Positions 34,289 through 44,339 of a stretch of 64,000 bases of DNA are shown here, in pieces. This DNA is from Tepidaquicella sp964564635 (GTDB taxonomy: Bacteria > Bacteroidota > Ignavibacteria > Tepidaquicellales > Tepidaquicellaceae). The translations under genes and the position numbers were made by a program. Location: the NCBI GenBank assembly GCA_964564635.1, contig CAZMAR010000001.1, forward strand, positions 620,001 through 684,000, in the 5' to 3' direction. The notes under the pieces were generated by a model. It saw only the letters and a list, made by a program, of their open reading frames with translations, searched no databases and was not told the origin of the DNA. Position 1 is the stretch's first letter; every line of letters begins with the position of its first letter.

Positions 34289-35389
34289 ATGCTGGTAAAC
34301 GGAAGACATTATAAAACTATATGGCTTGATAAAAATGGGATTTTAAGAACTATTGATCAAAATTTATTACCATATAAATTTAAAGTTATTTCTTTAAAGA
34401 GTTCAGATGAAATTATTAATGCAATAAAAAAAATGACCTTGAGGGGAGCACCGATAATAGGAGTTGCTGGTGCTTTTGGGATTTATTTTGCGATAAAAGA
34501 AGGTATTAACAAAGGATATTCTAAATTAAAACTGAATAATTATATATATAGTAAATCGGATGAAATATTAAAATCTCGCCCAACCGCCGTTAATCTTCAA
34601 AATGCGGTAAAAAAATCACTCGAAGTATATAATTCAGAATCAAAAATAAAAGAAAAACTAAATGCTGTTTTTCATAATGCAAATTTAATATTAAAATCAG
34701 AAGAGCAATCAAGCTATAAAATAGGTCAATACGGTCTTAAAATATTAAAAGAATTTTATAAGAAAAAAAATTATAAAACAATAAATATACTAACACATTG
34801 CAATGCAGGTTGGCTTGCATGCATAGATTATGGGACCGCTCTCGCACCAATATACTTAGCAAAGGAAGAAGGAATAAAGTTACACATCTGGGTAGAAGAG
34901 ACAAGGCCAAGAAATCAAGGCTCAAAATTAACTGCGTGGGAACTTTTGCAAAATAATATTCCACATACAATAATAACAGATAATGCTGGCGGATATGTAA
35001 TGCAAAAAGGATTGGTTGACTTAGTTATTGTCGGTTCTGATAGAACTACACTTTATGGAGATGTATGTAATAAGATTGGTACTTATAAAACTGCTCTCGC
35101 TGCAAAAGATAACAAAATACCGTTTTATGTTGCCCTACCTGTTAGTTCTTTTGATTTAGAAATTAAAGATGCCTTAAAAGAAATCAATATTGAGGAAAGA
35201 GATGAGGATGAAGTAAAATATATTATGGGATATGAAAAAAGATTTAAAAAAATATTAATAGCGCCTGAAGAAAGTAGAGCAAAAAATTTTGGATTTGATA
35301 TAACCCCATCACGTTTTGTAACAGCATTAATAACTGACAGGGGAATAATAAAACCGGATATAAAGAGTATCAAAAGAGCACTACTTTAA
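34289..35389 (+). CDS. mtnA: methylthioribose-1-phosphate isomerase
   Basis: Converts methylthioribose-1-phosphate to methylthioribulose-1-phosphate in methionine salvage; close homologues also act on 5-deoxyribose-1-phosphate. Family signatures are RGAPIIGVAGAFG, THCNAGWLA with the catalytic Cys, VEETRPRNQGSKLTAWEL, VGSDRTT with the catalytic Asp, and the PFYVALPVSSFD stretch. 366 residues is slightly longer than usual. No other mtn gene is in the window. It is coupled to the radical SAM gene. The end of the reading frame lies inside a perfect inverted repeat (35351-35399). Confidence 0.93.
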   Translation: MLVNGRHYKTIWLDKNGILRTIDQNLLPYKFKVISLKSSDEIINAIKKMTLRGAPIIGVAGAFGIYFAIKEGINKGYSKLKLNNYIYSKSDEILKSRPTAVNLQNAVKKSLEVYNSESKIKEKLNAVFHNANLILKSEEQSSYKIGQYGLKILKEFYKKKNYKTINILTHCNAGWLACIDYGTALAPIYLAKEEGIKLHIWVEETRPRNQGSKLTAWELLQNNIPHTIITDNAGGYVMQKGLVDLVIVGSDRTTLYGDVCNKIGTYKTALAAKDNKIPFYVALPVSSFDLEIKDALKEINIEERDEDEVKYIMGYEKRFKKILIAPEESRAKNFGFDITPSRFVTALITDRGIIKPDIKSIKRALL

Positions 35390-35399
35390 TATCCGGTTT
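35351..35399. repeat. perfect 11-bp inverted repeat across the mtnA stop codon
   Basis: AAACCGGATAT (35351-35361) and ATATCCGGTTT (35389-35399) are exact reverse complements with a 27-base loop. It lacks a T tract on either side, so it is not a standard terminator. It sits between convergent genes. Confidence 0.55.
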
Positions 35400-35411
35400 A
35401 AAAGAAACTAA

Positions 35412-35819
35412 TTACTGATAATATATATCAAGATAAGATGATGTAATATTATAACCATAACAATCTCTTACATAAATATGATAATATCCCGGCGTATAGA
35501 AAGTAACTTTTTTCCAAAACCAGTTCCAGCTTGGGTTCAAATCTTCCTGTGTGATAGTTGTATTGTAGGTTTCGTTATAATAATTATCAACCTCATAAAT
35601 ATCATAATAAACAGTTTCACAACTAATATCGTAAGGAACATGCACTAAAAAGTAAAGATACCCACCTCCACTTGGAATGTAGAAAGTTTGACTTTCGTTG
35701 ATAGGATTTCCCTTTTTGTCAACGCCCTCACAGAAATAGAGTGTTTGAGAAAAAGAATTGCTGTTTAGAATAAAAATTGTTGTAACGAGAAATACAACAA
35801 AAAGAATTTTTTTTGCCAT
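35412..35819 (-). CDS. small secreted protein of unknown function
   Basis: 135 residues from the Met at 35819. The upstream Met at 35834 is rejected because its codons contain the ribosome site AAAGGA (35831 to 35826), six bases before the chosen ATG. A signal peptide ends after SFSQ; the mature part of about 110 residues is Tyr-rich and beta-rich, with three cysteines, repeated YYDIYEVDNYY and YHIYVRDCYGY strands, and a WNWFWKKV segment. It looks like a small beta-sandwich exported to the periplasm or surface. No family recognised; it has no T9SS tail. The gene is monocistronic and convergent with mtnA. Confidence 0.65.
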   Translation of the reverse strand: MAKKILFVVFLVTTIFILNSNSFSQTLYFCEGVDKKGNPINESQTFYIPSGGGYLYFLVHVPYDISCETVYYDIYEVDNYYNETYNTTITQEDLNPSWNWFWKKVTFYTPGYYHIYVRDCYGYNITSSYLDIYYQ

Positions 35820-35915
35820 TTTGTTTCCTTTCATATTTTTTTATTTTAAGAAAGCATTTAAGTTGTAATTTATATTAAATTATACAAATATTAAATATAT
35901 AAAGTTCCATTAAGT

Positions 35916-36452
35916 ATGAAAGCTGAAGAATTACTTAGAAATTACATAAAGAATGAAAATCTAATTAAACATTGTTATGCAGTGGAATCCTGTATGAAAT
36001 ATTATGCTGAAATGCTAAATGAAGATATAGAAAAATGGGGAGAGGTAGGACTTTTACACGATTTGGATTGGGAAATGTATCCTGATACTCATCCAAACAC
36101 TTCCGTCCCGATTTTAAGGGAAGCAGGTTATGATGATGAATTTATAAATATTATTCTGTCTCATGCATACCCTGAAAGAACAAATATCCCAAGAGATTCT
36201 TTGATTTCAAAATACCTTTTTGCTTGTGATGAAATAACTGGTCTGGTTACTGCATATGCTTTAATGAAACCTGGGGGTTTACAGGAAGTAGAAGTAAAAG
36301 GTGTAATAAAAAAAATGAAAGATAAAGCATTTGCAAGAAATGTAAACAGAGAAGACATTAAAAAAGGTGCAGAAGAAATTAATCTTGACCTCAATACTCA
36401 TATACAAAATATAATCAATGCAATGAAAAGGGATTCAAGATTAGGTTTATAA
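35916..36452 (+). CDS. HD-domain hydrolase
   Basis: Metal-dependent phosphohydrolase of the HD fold in a compact 178-residue form. The metal ligands are His19 (KHCYAVE), His48-Asp49 (LLHDLDWE), His83 (SHAYPE) and Asp105 (CDEITGL). Members hydrolyse nucleotides or cyclic nucleotides; the natural substrate of this type is unknown. Monocistronic, convergent with the large sensor kinase gene. Confidence 0.85.
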   Translation: MKAEELLRNYIKNENLIKHCYAVESCMKYYAEMLNEDIEKWGEVGLLHDLDWEMYPDTHPNTSVPILREAGYDDEFINIILSHAYPERTNIPRDSLISKYLFACDEITGLVTAYALMKPGGLQEVEVKGVIKKMKDKAFARNVNREDIKKGAEEINLDLNTHIQNIINAMKRDSRLGL

Positions 36453-36496
36453 TTTCTAATTACTTTGAAAAAATTTGATGTTATATATAAATAATA

Positions 36497-39400
36497 TTAG
36501 CTCGTAATTATATTCTCAAGCAATTCTAAAAGTTCTTCTTTTGTAAAAGGTTTTGAAATGTAATGCGAGCATCCAGCTTTTAAAAATTCCTCTTTATCGC
36601 CTTCCATAGCAAATGCAGTCATAGCAACAATTGGTTTGTTTTTGTATTTCTTAATACTTCTTATTTTATTTGTCAATTCAGTGCCTGTCATACCGGTTCC
36701 AAGGTTAATATCCATTAGTATTATATCATACTCAAAACTGTTAACCTTTTCCAATCCTTCTACAGCACTATAAGCAATATCTATTTTAAATTTTTCCTTT
36801 AGAAAAAGTTTTATTAATTCAATACTTGCAAAATCATTTTCAACAAGAAGTATTCTTTTCAAGCTTTTTTTCTCCTTTTTGGTGACAGGAATATTTTTCT
36901 TTATTTCTTGTTTAGTTTCTTTTTGCATTGATTCAGTTATTAACTCAATATCTTCTTCTTCTCCTTTTACAATATCAAATAATTGAGGAAATCTCACTGT
37001 GAATGTTGACCCCTTACTTACAGTACTATTAACTTTTATCTCTCCACCGAGAAGCTCAGTAAATTTCTTTGCAAGTGATAAACCTAAACCTGTTCCTTCA
37101 AAACTCCTGCTAAATCCTTCACTTTCCTGACGGAACTCTTGAAATATCAAATCAAATTTTTCCTCAGGAATACCTATACCAGTATCGACCACATTAATAA
37201 AGAAAAAATCATTCATCTTTCCAGATTCTACTATTACTCCACCTTCATTTGTAAATTTTATTGCGTTATTTATCAGGTTGTTTAAAATATCGGTCAATAT
37301 CCTTTCATCTGTAATAATTATTACTTCATTTGAATGAAATTTTGTTTTGAGATAAAGATTTTTATTCTTTGCTGATTGTTCATACAATTTTACAACTTCA
37401 GTTATAAGATTTTTTGCATCTACCTTTGAAAAATTTATGTTGACTTTGTTTGCTTCTATTCGAGATAAATCAAGAATTTGATTTAAAGTATTCATTAATC
37501 TTTTACCACTATTGTAAATTGTATTTCCAATTTCTTTTAAATATAAATCTTCTGTAAGTTCATTTAGAATTTGGGCAAATCCAAGAATTCCGTGAAGAGG
37601 GGTTCTTAACTCATGACTCATATTTGCAAGGAAATTAGTTTTAACCCGACTCATTTCCTCTGCTTTATTTTTTGCATCTATTAATTCTTCCATAACTCTT
37701 TTTCTCTCTGTTACATCTCTAACGATTGCAAGAATTTTATCATTATCAAAACAATTTAATCTTGTTTCAAAGTATCTTCTCCCAACTGGTAAATCAAGAT
37801 AATAGTCATAAAATTGTATCTTTTTTTCTTTAAAAGCTTTTTCAAATTTCTTTTCAATCTCTGGTACAATATTTTTGGGGAAAATATCCTGAAATCTTTG
37901 ACCAATTAATTTTTCTTTTGGTAATACCAGAAGTTCTTTATCTGTTGCATAAACATCTAAATACACACCAGATTTATTAAAAACAAAAATCATATCAGGA
38001 AGAGCAGAAATTATCGCGGTAATTTCGGATTCTTTTTCCCGCAATTCATTTTCAGATTTTCTTTGTTTTATTATTCCACCAATTGAGTTAGTAAAAATTT
38101 TTAATGCATTTATTTCTGCTTTGGACCACTGCCTTTTATTTTCACAATCTTCAAAGCTTAAAAAGCCCCAGAATCTATCATCAATAAAAATAGGAAGAAT
38201 TAATAAAGATTTAATGTTTTGAGGTTCTAAATACTCTCTTATGTTCTTATCAAATGTATCTATTGTTCCATATATTTCATCCCCTGAGGAGAGCTGTTTG
38301 AACCATTGGTCTAAATTTGTTTTGTAGGGGATACTTTGATATGATAGATTATTTATTAACTCATATTTATCCTCGGAACACCACTCGCAAATTTTATTCA
38401 TATACTCTTCTCGTGTTTCGTAATATGTAACATTTTCAAACAAATTTATTCTATTTACTTTTGTAGTATTTCCAATTTCGTGAAGAGCATTTGAAATACC
38501 GTCGTTTAAATTCTCTTCAACAATTAAGTATTCTTCAGCTTTTGATATTGATGAGAATAAATTCTGTAAATACAAATTCTCTGCTTCTGCTTTTTTCCTC
38601 TCTGTAATATCAATCTGTGAGCCCCAATTTGAAACTAATTTTCCATTTTGTATTATGCCAACAACATTGTTAAGGAACCAGATTCTTTCTCCTTTTTTAT
38701 TTATTTCATAGGTTTCAATATTTTGAATTTTATATCCATTTTTTATAAATTGTACATTTGCTTCTATATTTTTACCACTTTCATCATCACCATATAAATC
38801 AATTAATTTTTTCCCAATTAATTCCTCTTTAGAATCAAAACCATACATCTTTACCATTAAGTCATTACATTCAGTTAAAACACCATGATTGATAATTAGT
38901 CTAACCTGTTCTTCAACAGGTAATGATGTATCAATTGGAACTTCATATTTAATTAAATAAATTCCTTCAAGGCTTTGATCTATATAATTTCTATATTTTT
39001 CTTCACTCAATCTTAAAGCATCTTCAGACATTTTTCTCTCTATTGCCATTGCTGCCTGGTCTGATACATAAGAGAGAATATTTAAATCCTCTAAAGTATA
39101 CCTAATACCCTTTGTATATGATTGTACAGCAAGAACACCAATTGTTTTATCTTCTATCTTAAGCGGAACACCTAACCAATCAACAGAATCAACTCCAATA
39201 AGTTCAACCTCCCCCGAACTCAATAAACTTTTAAATCTTTCAGGTGTCGCTAACAGAGGTAAGCCTGTTCTTATAACATATTCTGTTAATCCTTTCCCAA
39301 ATTTTTTGGGCGGCATAAAATCGTCATATTCATCAATAAAATATGGAAACTCCAACATACCAGTTTCATTATTATATAATGCAATATAAAAATTCTTCCC

Positions 39401-40312
39401 ATGCATTAATGAAGAAACAATATTGTGAATAGATTTAAATAGTTCGTCTAAATTTTTTACCCTATGGGTTTCTTCTGCTATTTTATATACTGCATTTTGT
39501 AATTTTTCTATTTTTTTTCTATGAGTGATATCTATCTGAGTGTTCCAAATTCCTATTAAATGGTCATCTTTGATAATGCCAAATGAATTATTTGAAAAAT
39601 AAATTTTTTGTCCATTCTTATCAACTTCTTCTGTTTCTACCCCAAGTTGAACATAATTATTATTCAACATATCAAGAAATGCTTGTAAATTAATTTCATT
39701 GCTATCACCGTTATGAATTTCTATTAATTTTGTACCAATAATTTCATCAGGAGTATTGTAGCCATACATTTTTGCGAAAGCCTCGTTGCAATCGGATATA
39801 TATCCGAATTTATAAATTTCTTTAATCTGCTTCCATGGGTCCATTTTGATATTAATTGGTTTTTCAAAATTCAGATAACACATACCTTCCATACTCTTGG
39901 AAAAAATTTGCTGATATCTATACAAATTTTTCTCTATATTTAAATACCAACTCTTAATTTGAGATTCATCAGCTGCAAGTAATATTACATATTCGTTGTC
40001 CTCCTGAATAAAAATATTCATTCTTGCATATAATGATATATTAGTATTATTACTTTTGATGAATTGGATTTTTTGTTCATAAATTTTATCTTTATTTAAT
40101 TTATTATAAATTTCTTTAAATTTTTTTCTGTCAATATTTGAATTAATATCAAATATTCTTCTCTTATTTTCAATTTCTGATTTCTCGTACCCAAGTATTT
40201 CACACCCTTTAAAATTAATATAAATAATATTGCCTTTAAAATCCAATATGATAATAATTACGGGCATATTGTCTAAAACTTCTGTTAAAATTTTTGCTTT
40301 ATCTTCTTCCAT
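36497..40312 (-). CDS. large soluble hybrid histidine kinase with four PAS, two GAF and a receiver domain
   Basis: 1271 residues without a membrane segment, so a cytoplasmic sensor. Order: PAS (about 5-115), PAS (130-265), GAF (270-425), PAS (440-575), GAF (580-745), PAS (755-870), HisKA with the phospho-His in NMSHELRTPLHG, HATPase (NLINNAIKFTNEGG, DTGIGIP, GTGLGLS) and a C-terminal receiver with the acceptor Asp in LMDINLG. PAS 2 and PAS 3 are close copies (both carry KMYG, KLI and the GxxxSNWGSQIDIT or GIWNTQIDIT ends), showing internal duplication of a PAS-GAF unit. No DNA-binding partner is adjacent. The signal is unknown. The 279 bases after its start hold nothing recognisable. Confidence 0.92.
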   Translation of the reverse strand: MEEDKAKILTEVLDNMPVIIIILDFKGNIIYINFKGCEILGYEKSEIENKRRIFDINSNIDRKKFKEIYNKLNKDKIYEQKIQFIKSNNTNISLYARMNIFIQEDNEYVILLAADESQIKSWYLNIEKNLYRYQQIFSKSMEGMCYLNFEKPINIKMDPWKQIKEIYKFGYISDCNEAFAKMYGYNTPDEIIGTKLIEIHNGDSNEINLQAFLDMLNNNYVQLGVETEEVDKNGQKIYFSNNSFGIIKDDHLIGIWNTQIDITHRKKIEKLQNAVYKIAEETHRVKNLDELFKSIHNIVSSLMHGKNFYIALYNNETGMLEFPYFIDEYDDFMPPKKFGKGLTEYVIRTGLPLLATPERFKSLLSSGEVELIGVDSVDWLGVPLKIEDKTIGVLAVQSYTKGIRYTLEDLNILSYVSDQAAMAIERKMSEDALRLSEEKYRNYIDQSLEGIYLIKYEVPIDTSLPVEEQVRLIINHGVLTECNDLMVKMYGFDSKEELIGKKLIDLYGDDESGKNIEANVQFIKNGYKIQNIETYEINKKGERIWFLNNVVGIIQNGKLVSNWGSQIDITERKKAEAENLYLQNLFSSISKAEEYLIVEENLNDGISNALHEIGNTTKVNRINLFENVTYYETREEYMNKICEWCSEDKYELINNLSYQSIPYKTNLDQWFKQLSSGDEIYGTIDTFDKNIREYLEPQNIKSLLILPIFIDDRFWGFLSFEDCENKRQWSKAEINALKIFTNSIGGIIKQRKSENELREKESEITAIISALPDMIFVFNKSGVYLDVYATDKELLVLPKEKLIGQRFQDIFPKNIVPEIEKKFEKAFKEKKIQFYDYYLDLPVGRRYFETRLNCFDNDKILAIVRDVTERKRVMEELIDAKNKAEEMSRVKTNFLANMSHELRTPLHGILGFAQILNELTEDLYLKEIGNTIYNSGKRLMNTLNQILDLSRIEANKVNINFSKVDAKNLITEVVKLYEQSAKNKNLYLKTKFHSNEVIIITDERILTDILNNLINNAIKFTNEGGVIVESGKMNDFFFINVVDTGIGIPEEKFDLIFQEFRQESEGFSRSFEGTGLGLSLAKKFTELLGGEIKVNSTVSKGSTFTVRFPQLFDIVKGEEEDIELITESMQKETKQEIKKNIPVTKKEKKSLKRILLVENDFASIELIKLFLKEKFKIDIAYSAVEGLEKVNSFEYDIILMDINLGTGMTGTELTNKIRSIKKYKNKPIVAMTAFAMEGDKEEFLKAGCSHYISKPFTKEELLELLENIITS

Positions 40313-40591
40313 TCCCTTAAAAAGTTTTGATTAATGTTACGAAAAATATTTAGTAAAAAATTTGGATGGTTGCAGAAATATATTTTTAGAACTGGTTTTT
40401 AGTAGAGGCTGAACTAAGTGGAAACTTTTGGGTAGTACTTTTATTAAATAAATTAATGTTTTCAAATTCGATAATAAAAAGATTTTTCATAAAATTAACA
40501 TTACTATTCTAAAAATCATTTACTTACAAAATTTTACATTCAAAATTAATTTTATAAAATCATTTTTCAAAGACAAATTTTATAACATAAT

Positions 40592-41662
40592 TCACATTAT
40601 TACACCCCCACATAAAATATCGTTATCTACATAAAAAACAGCAGACTGACCTGGGGTAATGGACTTTTTAGGGGTTTTCAGAATAACTTTTATCGTATCT
40701 TCTTTAATTTGTTCTATAGTTGCCGGTGTCCCGGGATCTTTATATCTTACTTTTGCGATAACATCAAAGGAACTATTTAAACTATCGAGAGAAAGAAAAT
40801 TTATATTGTTAACAAAAAACTCTTTTGTAAACAAATTTTCTTCTTTATCAACATATACTATATTATTTTTAGCATCTATTCTTTTTACATAAACAGGAAA
40901 CCCTAATGATAAATTTAAACCTCTCCTTTGACCTATCGTGTAAAAAGGATATCCTTTATGTTTACCAACTATTTTATTTTTATAAACGATATCCCCTTCT
41001 TTAATTTCATTTCCAGATTTTAATAAAAATGCATTATAGTCATTATCCGGGATAAAACATATTTCCTGTGAATCAGGAGTATCTGCGGATTTCAGGTTCA
41101 ACTCTCGTGCAATTTCTCTTATCTCTTCTTTTGTAAAATCACCATTAGGAAACAAAGATTTTGATAATGCTTCCTGTGATAATACCCATAGAAAATAAGA
41201 TTGATCCTTTCTTTTATCTTTTGATACTGAAATTGTATATCTACCATTCTCTAAATTCTTTAGTTTCGCATAATGACCCGTAACAAAAAAATCTACACCC
41301 ATAAATTTTGTTTTTTCAAGTAACATACCCCACTTTATATATTTATTACACACAACACAGGGATTAGGTGTTCTTCCTGCAAAATATTCTGAAATAAAAT
41401 CATTTATTACTTTATTCCTAAATTCTTCTGTAAAGTCAAAAGCGTAATGTTTTATTCCTAATTTTTCAGCTACATTTCGAGCTCTATAGAAAGCTTCAAG
41501 TGAACAACAGCCTGACTTTTTTGAGGTTGAACCCTCAAATTCCCAAGTCTTAAAAGTTACACCGATTACATTAAAATTATTTTTTTTCATCAAATAAGCA
41601 GCAACAGACGAATCCACTCCCCCACTCATAGCGACCAATACTGTCTTTCGGGCATCTTCCAT
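40592..41662 (-). CDS. mnmA: tRNA-specific 2-thiouridylase
   Basis: Puts sulfur on U34 of glutamate, glutamine and lysine tRNAs. The PP-loop SGGVDSSVAAYL is at the N-terminus; the catalytic cysteines are in NPCVVCNKYIKWG and SQEICFIPD. The C-terminal barrel segments (TIGQRRGL, RYKDPG, GQSAVFY) are complete. I start at the Met at 41662 (MEDARKTVLVAMSGG); the frame opens 20 codons upstream, but that stretch is a hydrophobic AT-rich artefact not found in MnmA. The protein is then 356 residues, normal for the family. Confidence 0.95.
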   Translation of the reverse strand: MEDARKTVLVAMSGGVDSSVAAYLMKKNNFNVIGVTFKTWEFEGSTSKKSGCCSLEAFYRARNVAEKLGIKHYAFDFTEEFRNKVINDFISEYFAGRTPNPCVVCNKYIKWGMLLEKTKFMGVDFFVTGHYAKLKNLENGRYTISVSKDKRKDQSYFLWVLSQEALSKSLFPNGDFTKEEIREIARELNLKSADTPDSQEICFIPDNDYNAFLLKSGNEIKEGDIVYKNKIVGKHKGYPFYTIGQRRGLNLSLGFPVYVKRIDAKNNIVYVDKEENLFTKEFFVNNINFLSLDSLNSSFDVIAKVRYKDPGTPATIEQIKEDTIKVILKTPKKSITPGQSAVFYVDNDILCGGVIM

Positions 41663-41810
41663 AAAAAAGAAATATAATAATAATAAAAATTTAATAATAT
41701 CAATAAATTCCATAAATAACAAAAAAGTTATTAATTAAAAAAACAGAAATATTAAATTAATTGATAAATGAAATTAATATAGTTATAATATTTATCAAAT
41801 AATTTATTTT

Positions 41811-42017
41811 ATGTTTGGATTAGGAACGCAAGAATTAATATTTATAATAATAATAATTCTTATCCTATTTGGTCCCAAAAAAATACCTGAATTAATGCAA
41901 AGTTTAGGTAGGGGGTTAAGGGAGTTCAGAAAAGCAAAAGATGAAATTCAAAAAGATATAAATGAGGCATTAAATTCTACTCCCAAAGAGGAAGACCTAA
42001 ACAAACCTTCGGAATAA
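41811..42017 (+). CDS. tatA: twin-arginine translocase subunit TatA/TatE
   Basis: 68-residue single-span membrane protein that forms the pore of the Tat pathway for folded proteins. N-terminal MFGLGTQELIFIIIIILILFG, the FGPKKIPEL hinge and the amphipathic helix SLGRGLREFRKAKDEI are diagnostic. The C-terminal tail is acidic. tatC is not in the window. Monocistronic. Confidence 0.95.
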   Translation: MFGLGTQELIFIIIIILILFGPKKIPELMQSLGRGLREFRKAKDEIQKDINEALNSTPKEEDLNKPSE

Positions 42018-42034
42018 TATAACTTAATTCATTA

Positions 42035-44224
42035 CTAAAGATTATTAAAAATAAATTCTGACATTTTTTTAAAAAGATGGTACCTTGTTGTTTTTCCTAA
42101 TATACTATGTTCCTTATTGTTATAAATTTGCATATCGAATTGCTTTTTTGCATTAACAAGTTTTTCAGCAAACTGTAAGGTGTTTTGCAAATGAACATTA
42201 TCATCAACAGAGCCATGTATTAAAAGCAATTTTCCAGTCAATTTATCTGCAAAATTTATGGGAGAACCATTAAAATAACCAACAGGATTTTCAACTGGTT
42301 TTCTCATAAACCTTTCTGTATAAATATTATCATAAAATCTGAAATCAGTTACTGGAGCAACTGCAATACCTGCTTTAAAAATATTTTCATCCGAAGTCAT
42401 ACACATACAAACCATATACCCTCCAAAACTCCATCCCCAGATACCAATTCTTGACTTATCGACAAAATCAAGTGAAGAGACATATTTTGCAGCATCAATC
42501 TGGTCTTGAGTTTCAAGAATTCCAAGTCTCATATAAGTACACTTTTTAAATTCAGCCCCTCTCCCTCCTGTACCTCTTCCATCCACACTAACTATTATAT
42601 ACCCATTTTGAGATAAAAATCTTGCCCACATATCACCAAAATTTATAAATGTATTCAATACAGTATTTGACCCAGGCCCGCCATAAACATAAAACAGGAC
42701 AGGATATTTCTTGTTTTTATCAAAGTCAGCTGGTTTCATCATCCACCCATTTAATTCAATATTATCTCTATTTCTAAATTTGAAAAATTCTTTTTTAGGA
42801 AAGCAATATTCTTTCATTACTTCAGAATAAAAATTATTATTAACAACATTTCTAATTTTATTGAACTTATAATCACATATTGAAATATTAACAGGGGTAT
42901 TAATATCTGAATGTGAATATATTATATATTTATAAGTTTTGCTAAAACTAATAGTATTATTCCCGTATTTTTCTGAGAGCAAAGATTTATTGTTACCATC
43001 AAAATCAATCGAAAAAACGCAATAATCATAAGGAGAAAATTCATTTGCTATAAAAAATATTTTTTTCTCTTTTTCATAAATATCTAAAATTTCTTTTACT
43101 TCATAGTTCCCCTTGGTTATTTGATTTCTTATGGTACCATCAGAATTATAAAAATACAAATGCATATAGCCATCTCTTTCACTTCTTAAAATGAAACTAT
43201 TATCCTTTAAATACCATACTTCGTATGTTTCATCTATATAATATTTATCTTCTTCTGTAAGAATTTTTATTACTTCAGATTTTCTGATATCAAAGTGAAA
43301 TAAGTCAAATTTATTTTGCAATCTATTTAACTTTACAAAAGAAAAAATAAAAGGCGAGTTTGTCCATTTTAATACAGGTATATAAAAATCTTTATCATCA
43401 CCTAAATTAATTTCCTCCTTCAATTTATTTTCAGTATCATAATAAAAAAGAGAAACAACAGAATTATCTTCACCTGCTTTTGGATATTTATAAGTGAATA
43501 ACTTGGGATAAACATCATTATATTTTATTAATGGATATTCCTTTACAGAAGATTCATCAAATCTTAAAAATGCGATATATTTGCTATCAGGACTCCAGAC
43601 GACGAAATCAGAAATTCCGAATTCTTCTTCATAAACCCAGTCAGGTAATCCATTTATTATTTCATTTATTTTACCATCTGAGGTAATTTGTTCTGTTGAT
43701 TTTTCTTTCAGGTATTTTATAAAGATATTATTATCCTTAATATAAACTACTTTCTCTCCATCAGGTGAAAATTCTGCATGTCTTATTTTAGAGTCTTTAT
43801 CAAGAATCTCTATTATGTTGGCATCTCGATTAAAAATATAGACATCACTTAATCTTGAATGCCTATAAAGTGGAGTTGAATTGACAAACAGTAAAATCTT
43901 ACTTTCATCAGGACTGAATTCAAAATCTGAAAGCACACTATTTGAATCAAACTCCGGAAGAAAATATAACGGAGGTAAAATTTTTTCTACAAGTTCTCCA
44001 TTTGAATATTTAAAGCTACATAACCATCCCTCATCATTAAATTCTGCATAATGTTCACCATCTCGCATAGCAAAAGGTTCAAAATAACTTTCGTAATAAA
44101 ACTTGTTAGTAAGATAAATATCTTCAATTGTGAATTTTTTACATTGAGAATATGAATTGAAATTCAGGCTAATTAAAATCGCAAAAATTGTTAAAGCGAA
44201 ATTTATTTTTGATTTGTTATTCAT
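42035..44224 (-). CDS. S9 family peptidase, dipeptidyl-peptidase IV type
   Basis: Exported serine peptidase removing dipeptides, preferring Xaa-Pro. A signal peptide (MNNKSK..., cut near NSYSQ) leads to an N-terminal propeller (about 60-480, with FSPDESKILLF and WSPDSKYIAFL blades) and then the alpha/beta hydrolase. The catalytic triad is Ser599 in GWSFGG, Asp674 or 675 in GSVDD and His706 in NKEHSI; YGGPGS forms the oxyanion region, and EEFGIS carries the Glu pair that binds the substrate's N-terminus in DPP-IV. 729 residues is normal. Ends 17 bases from tatA, convergently. Confidence 0.92.
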   Translation of the reverse strand: MNNKSKINFALTIFAILISLNFNSYSQCKKFTIEDIYLTNKFYYESYFEPFAMRDGEHYAEFNDEGWLCSFKYSNGELVEKILPPLYFLPEFDSNSVLSDFEFSPDESKILLFVNSTPLYRHSRLSDVYIFNRDANIIEILDKDSKIRHAEFSPDGEKVVYIKDNNIFIKYLKEKSTEQITSDGKINEIINGLPDWVYEEEFGISDFVVWSPDSKYIAFLRFDESSVKEYPLIKYNDVYPKLFTYKYPKAGEDNSVVSLFYYDTENKLKEEINLGDDKDFYIPVLKWTNSPFIFSFVKLNRLQNKFDLFHFDIRKSEVIKILTEEDKYYIDETYEVWYLKDNSFILRSERDGYMHLYFYNSDGTIRNQITKGNYEVKEILDIYEKEKKIFFIANEFSPYDYCVFSIDFDGNNKSLLSEKYGNNTISFSKTYKYIIYSHSDINTPVNISICDYKFNKIRNVVNNNFYSEVMKEYCFPKKEFFKFRNRDNIELNGWMMKPADFDKNKKYPVLFYVYGGPGSNTVLNTFINFGDMWARFLSQNGYIIVSVDGRGTGGRGAEFKKCTYMRLGILETQDQIDAAKYVSSLDFVDKSRIGIWGWSFGGYMVCMCMTSDENIFKAGIAVAPVTDFRFYDNIYTERFMRKPVENPVGYFNGSPINFADKLTGKLLLIHGSVDDNVHLQNTLQFAEKLVNAKKQFDMQIYNNKEHSILGKTTRYHLFKKMSEFIFNNL

Positions 44225-44339
44225 AAAGGAATAATTTTTAATAAAATTATATAAATACTTTATTTAAACATATGAAATTAGAAAATTAAGTTTTTATTTT
44301 GCTAACAATTTAGTAAATTTATTCATAAACTAAAATATA

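Noticed and set aside
35351..35399. Rho-independent terminator of mtnA
   Set aside because: Good stem but no T tract on either strand and a loop of 27 bases.
41663..41722. Longer MnmA start with a hydrophobic N-terminal stretch
   Set aside because: MnmA is cytoplasmic and its family starts at the PP-loop region; the extension is AT-rich noise.
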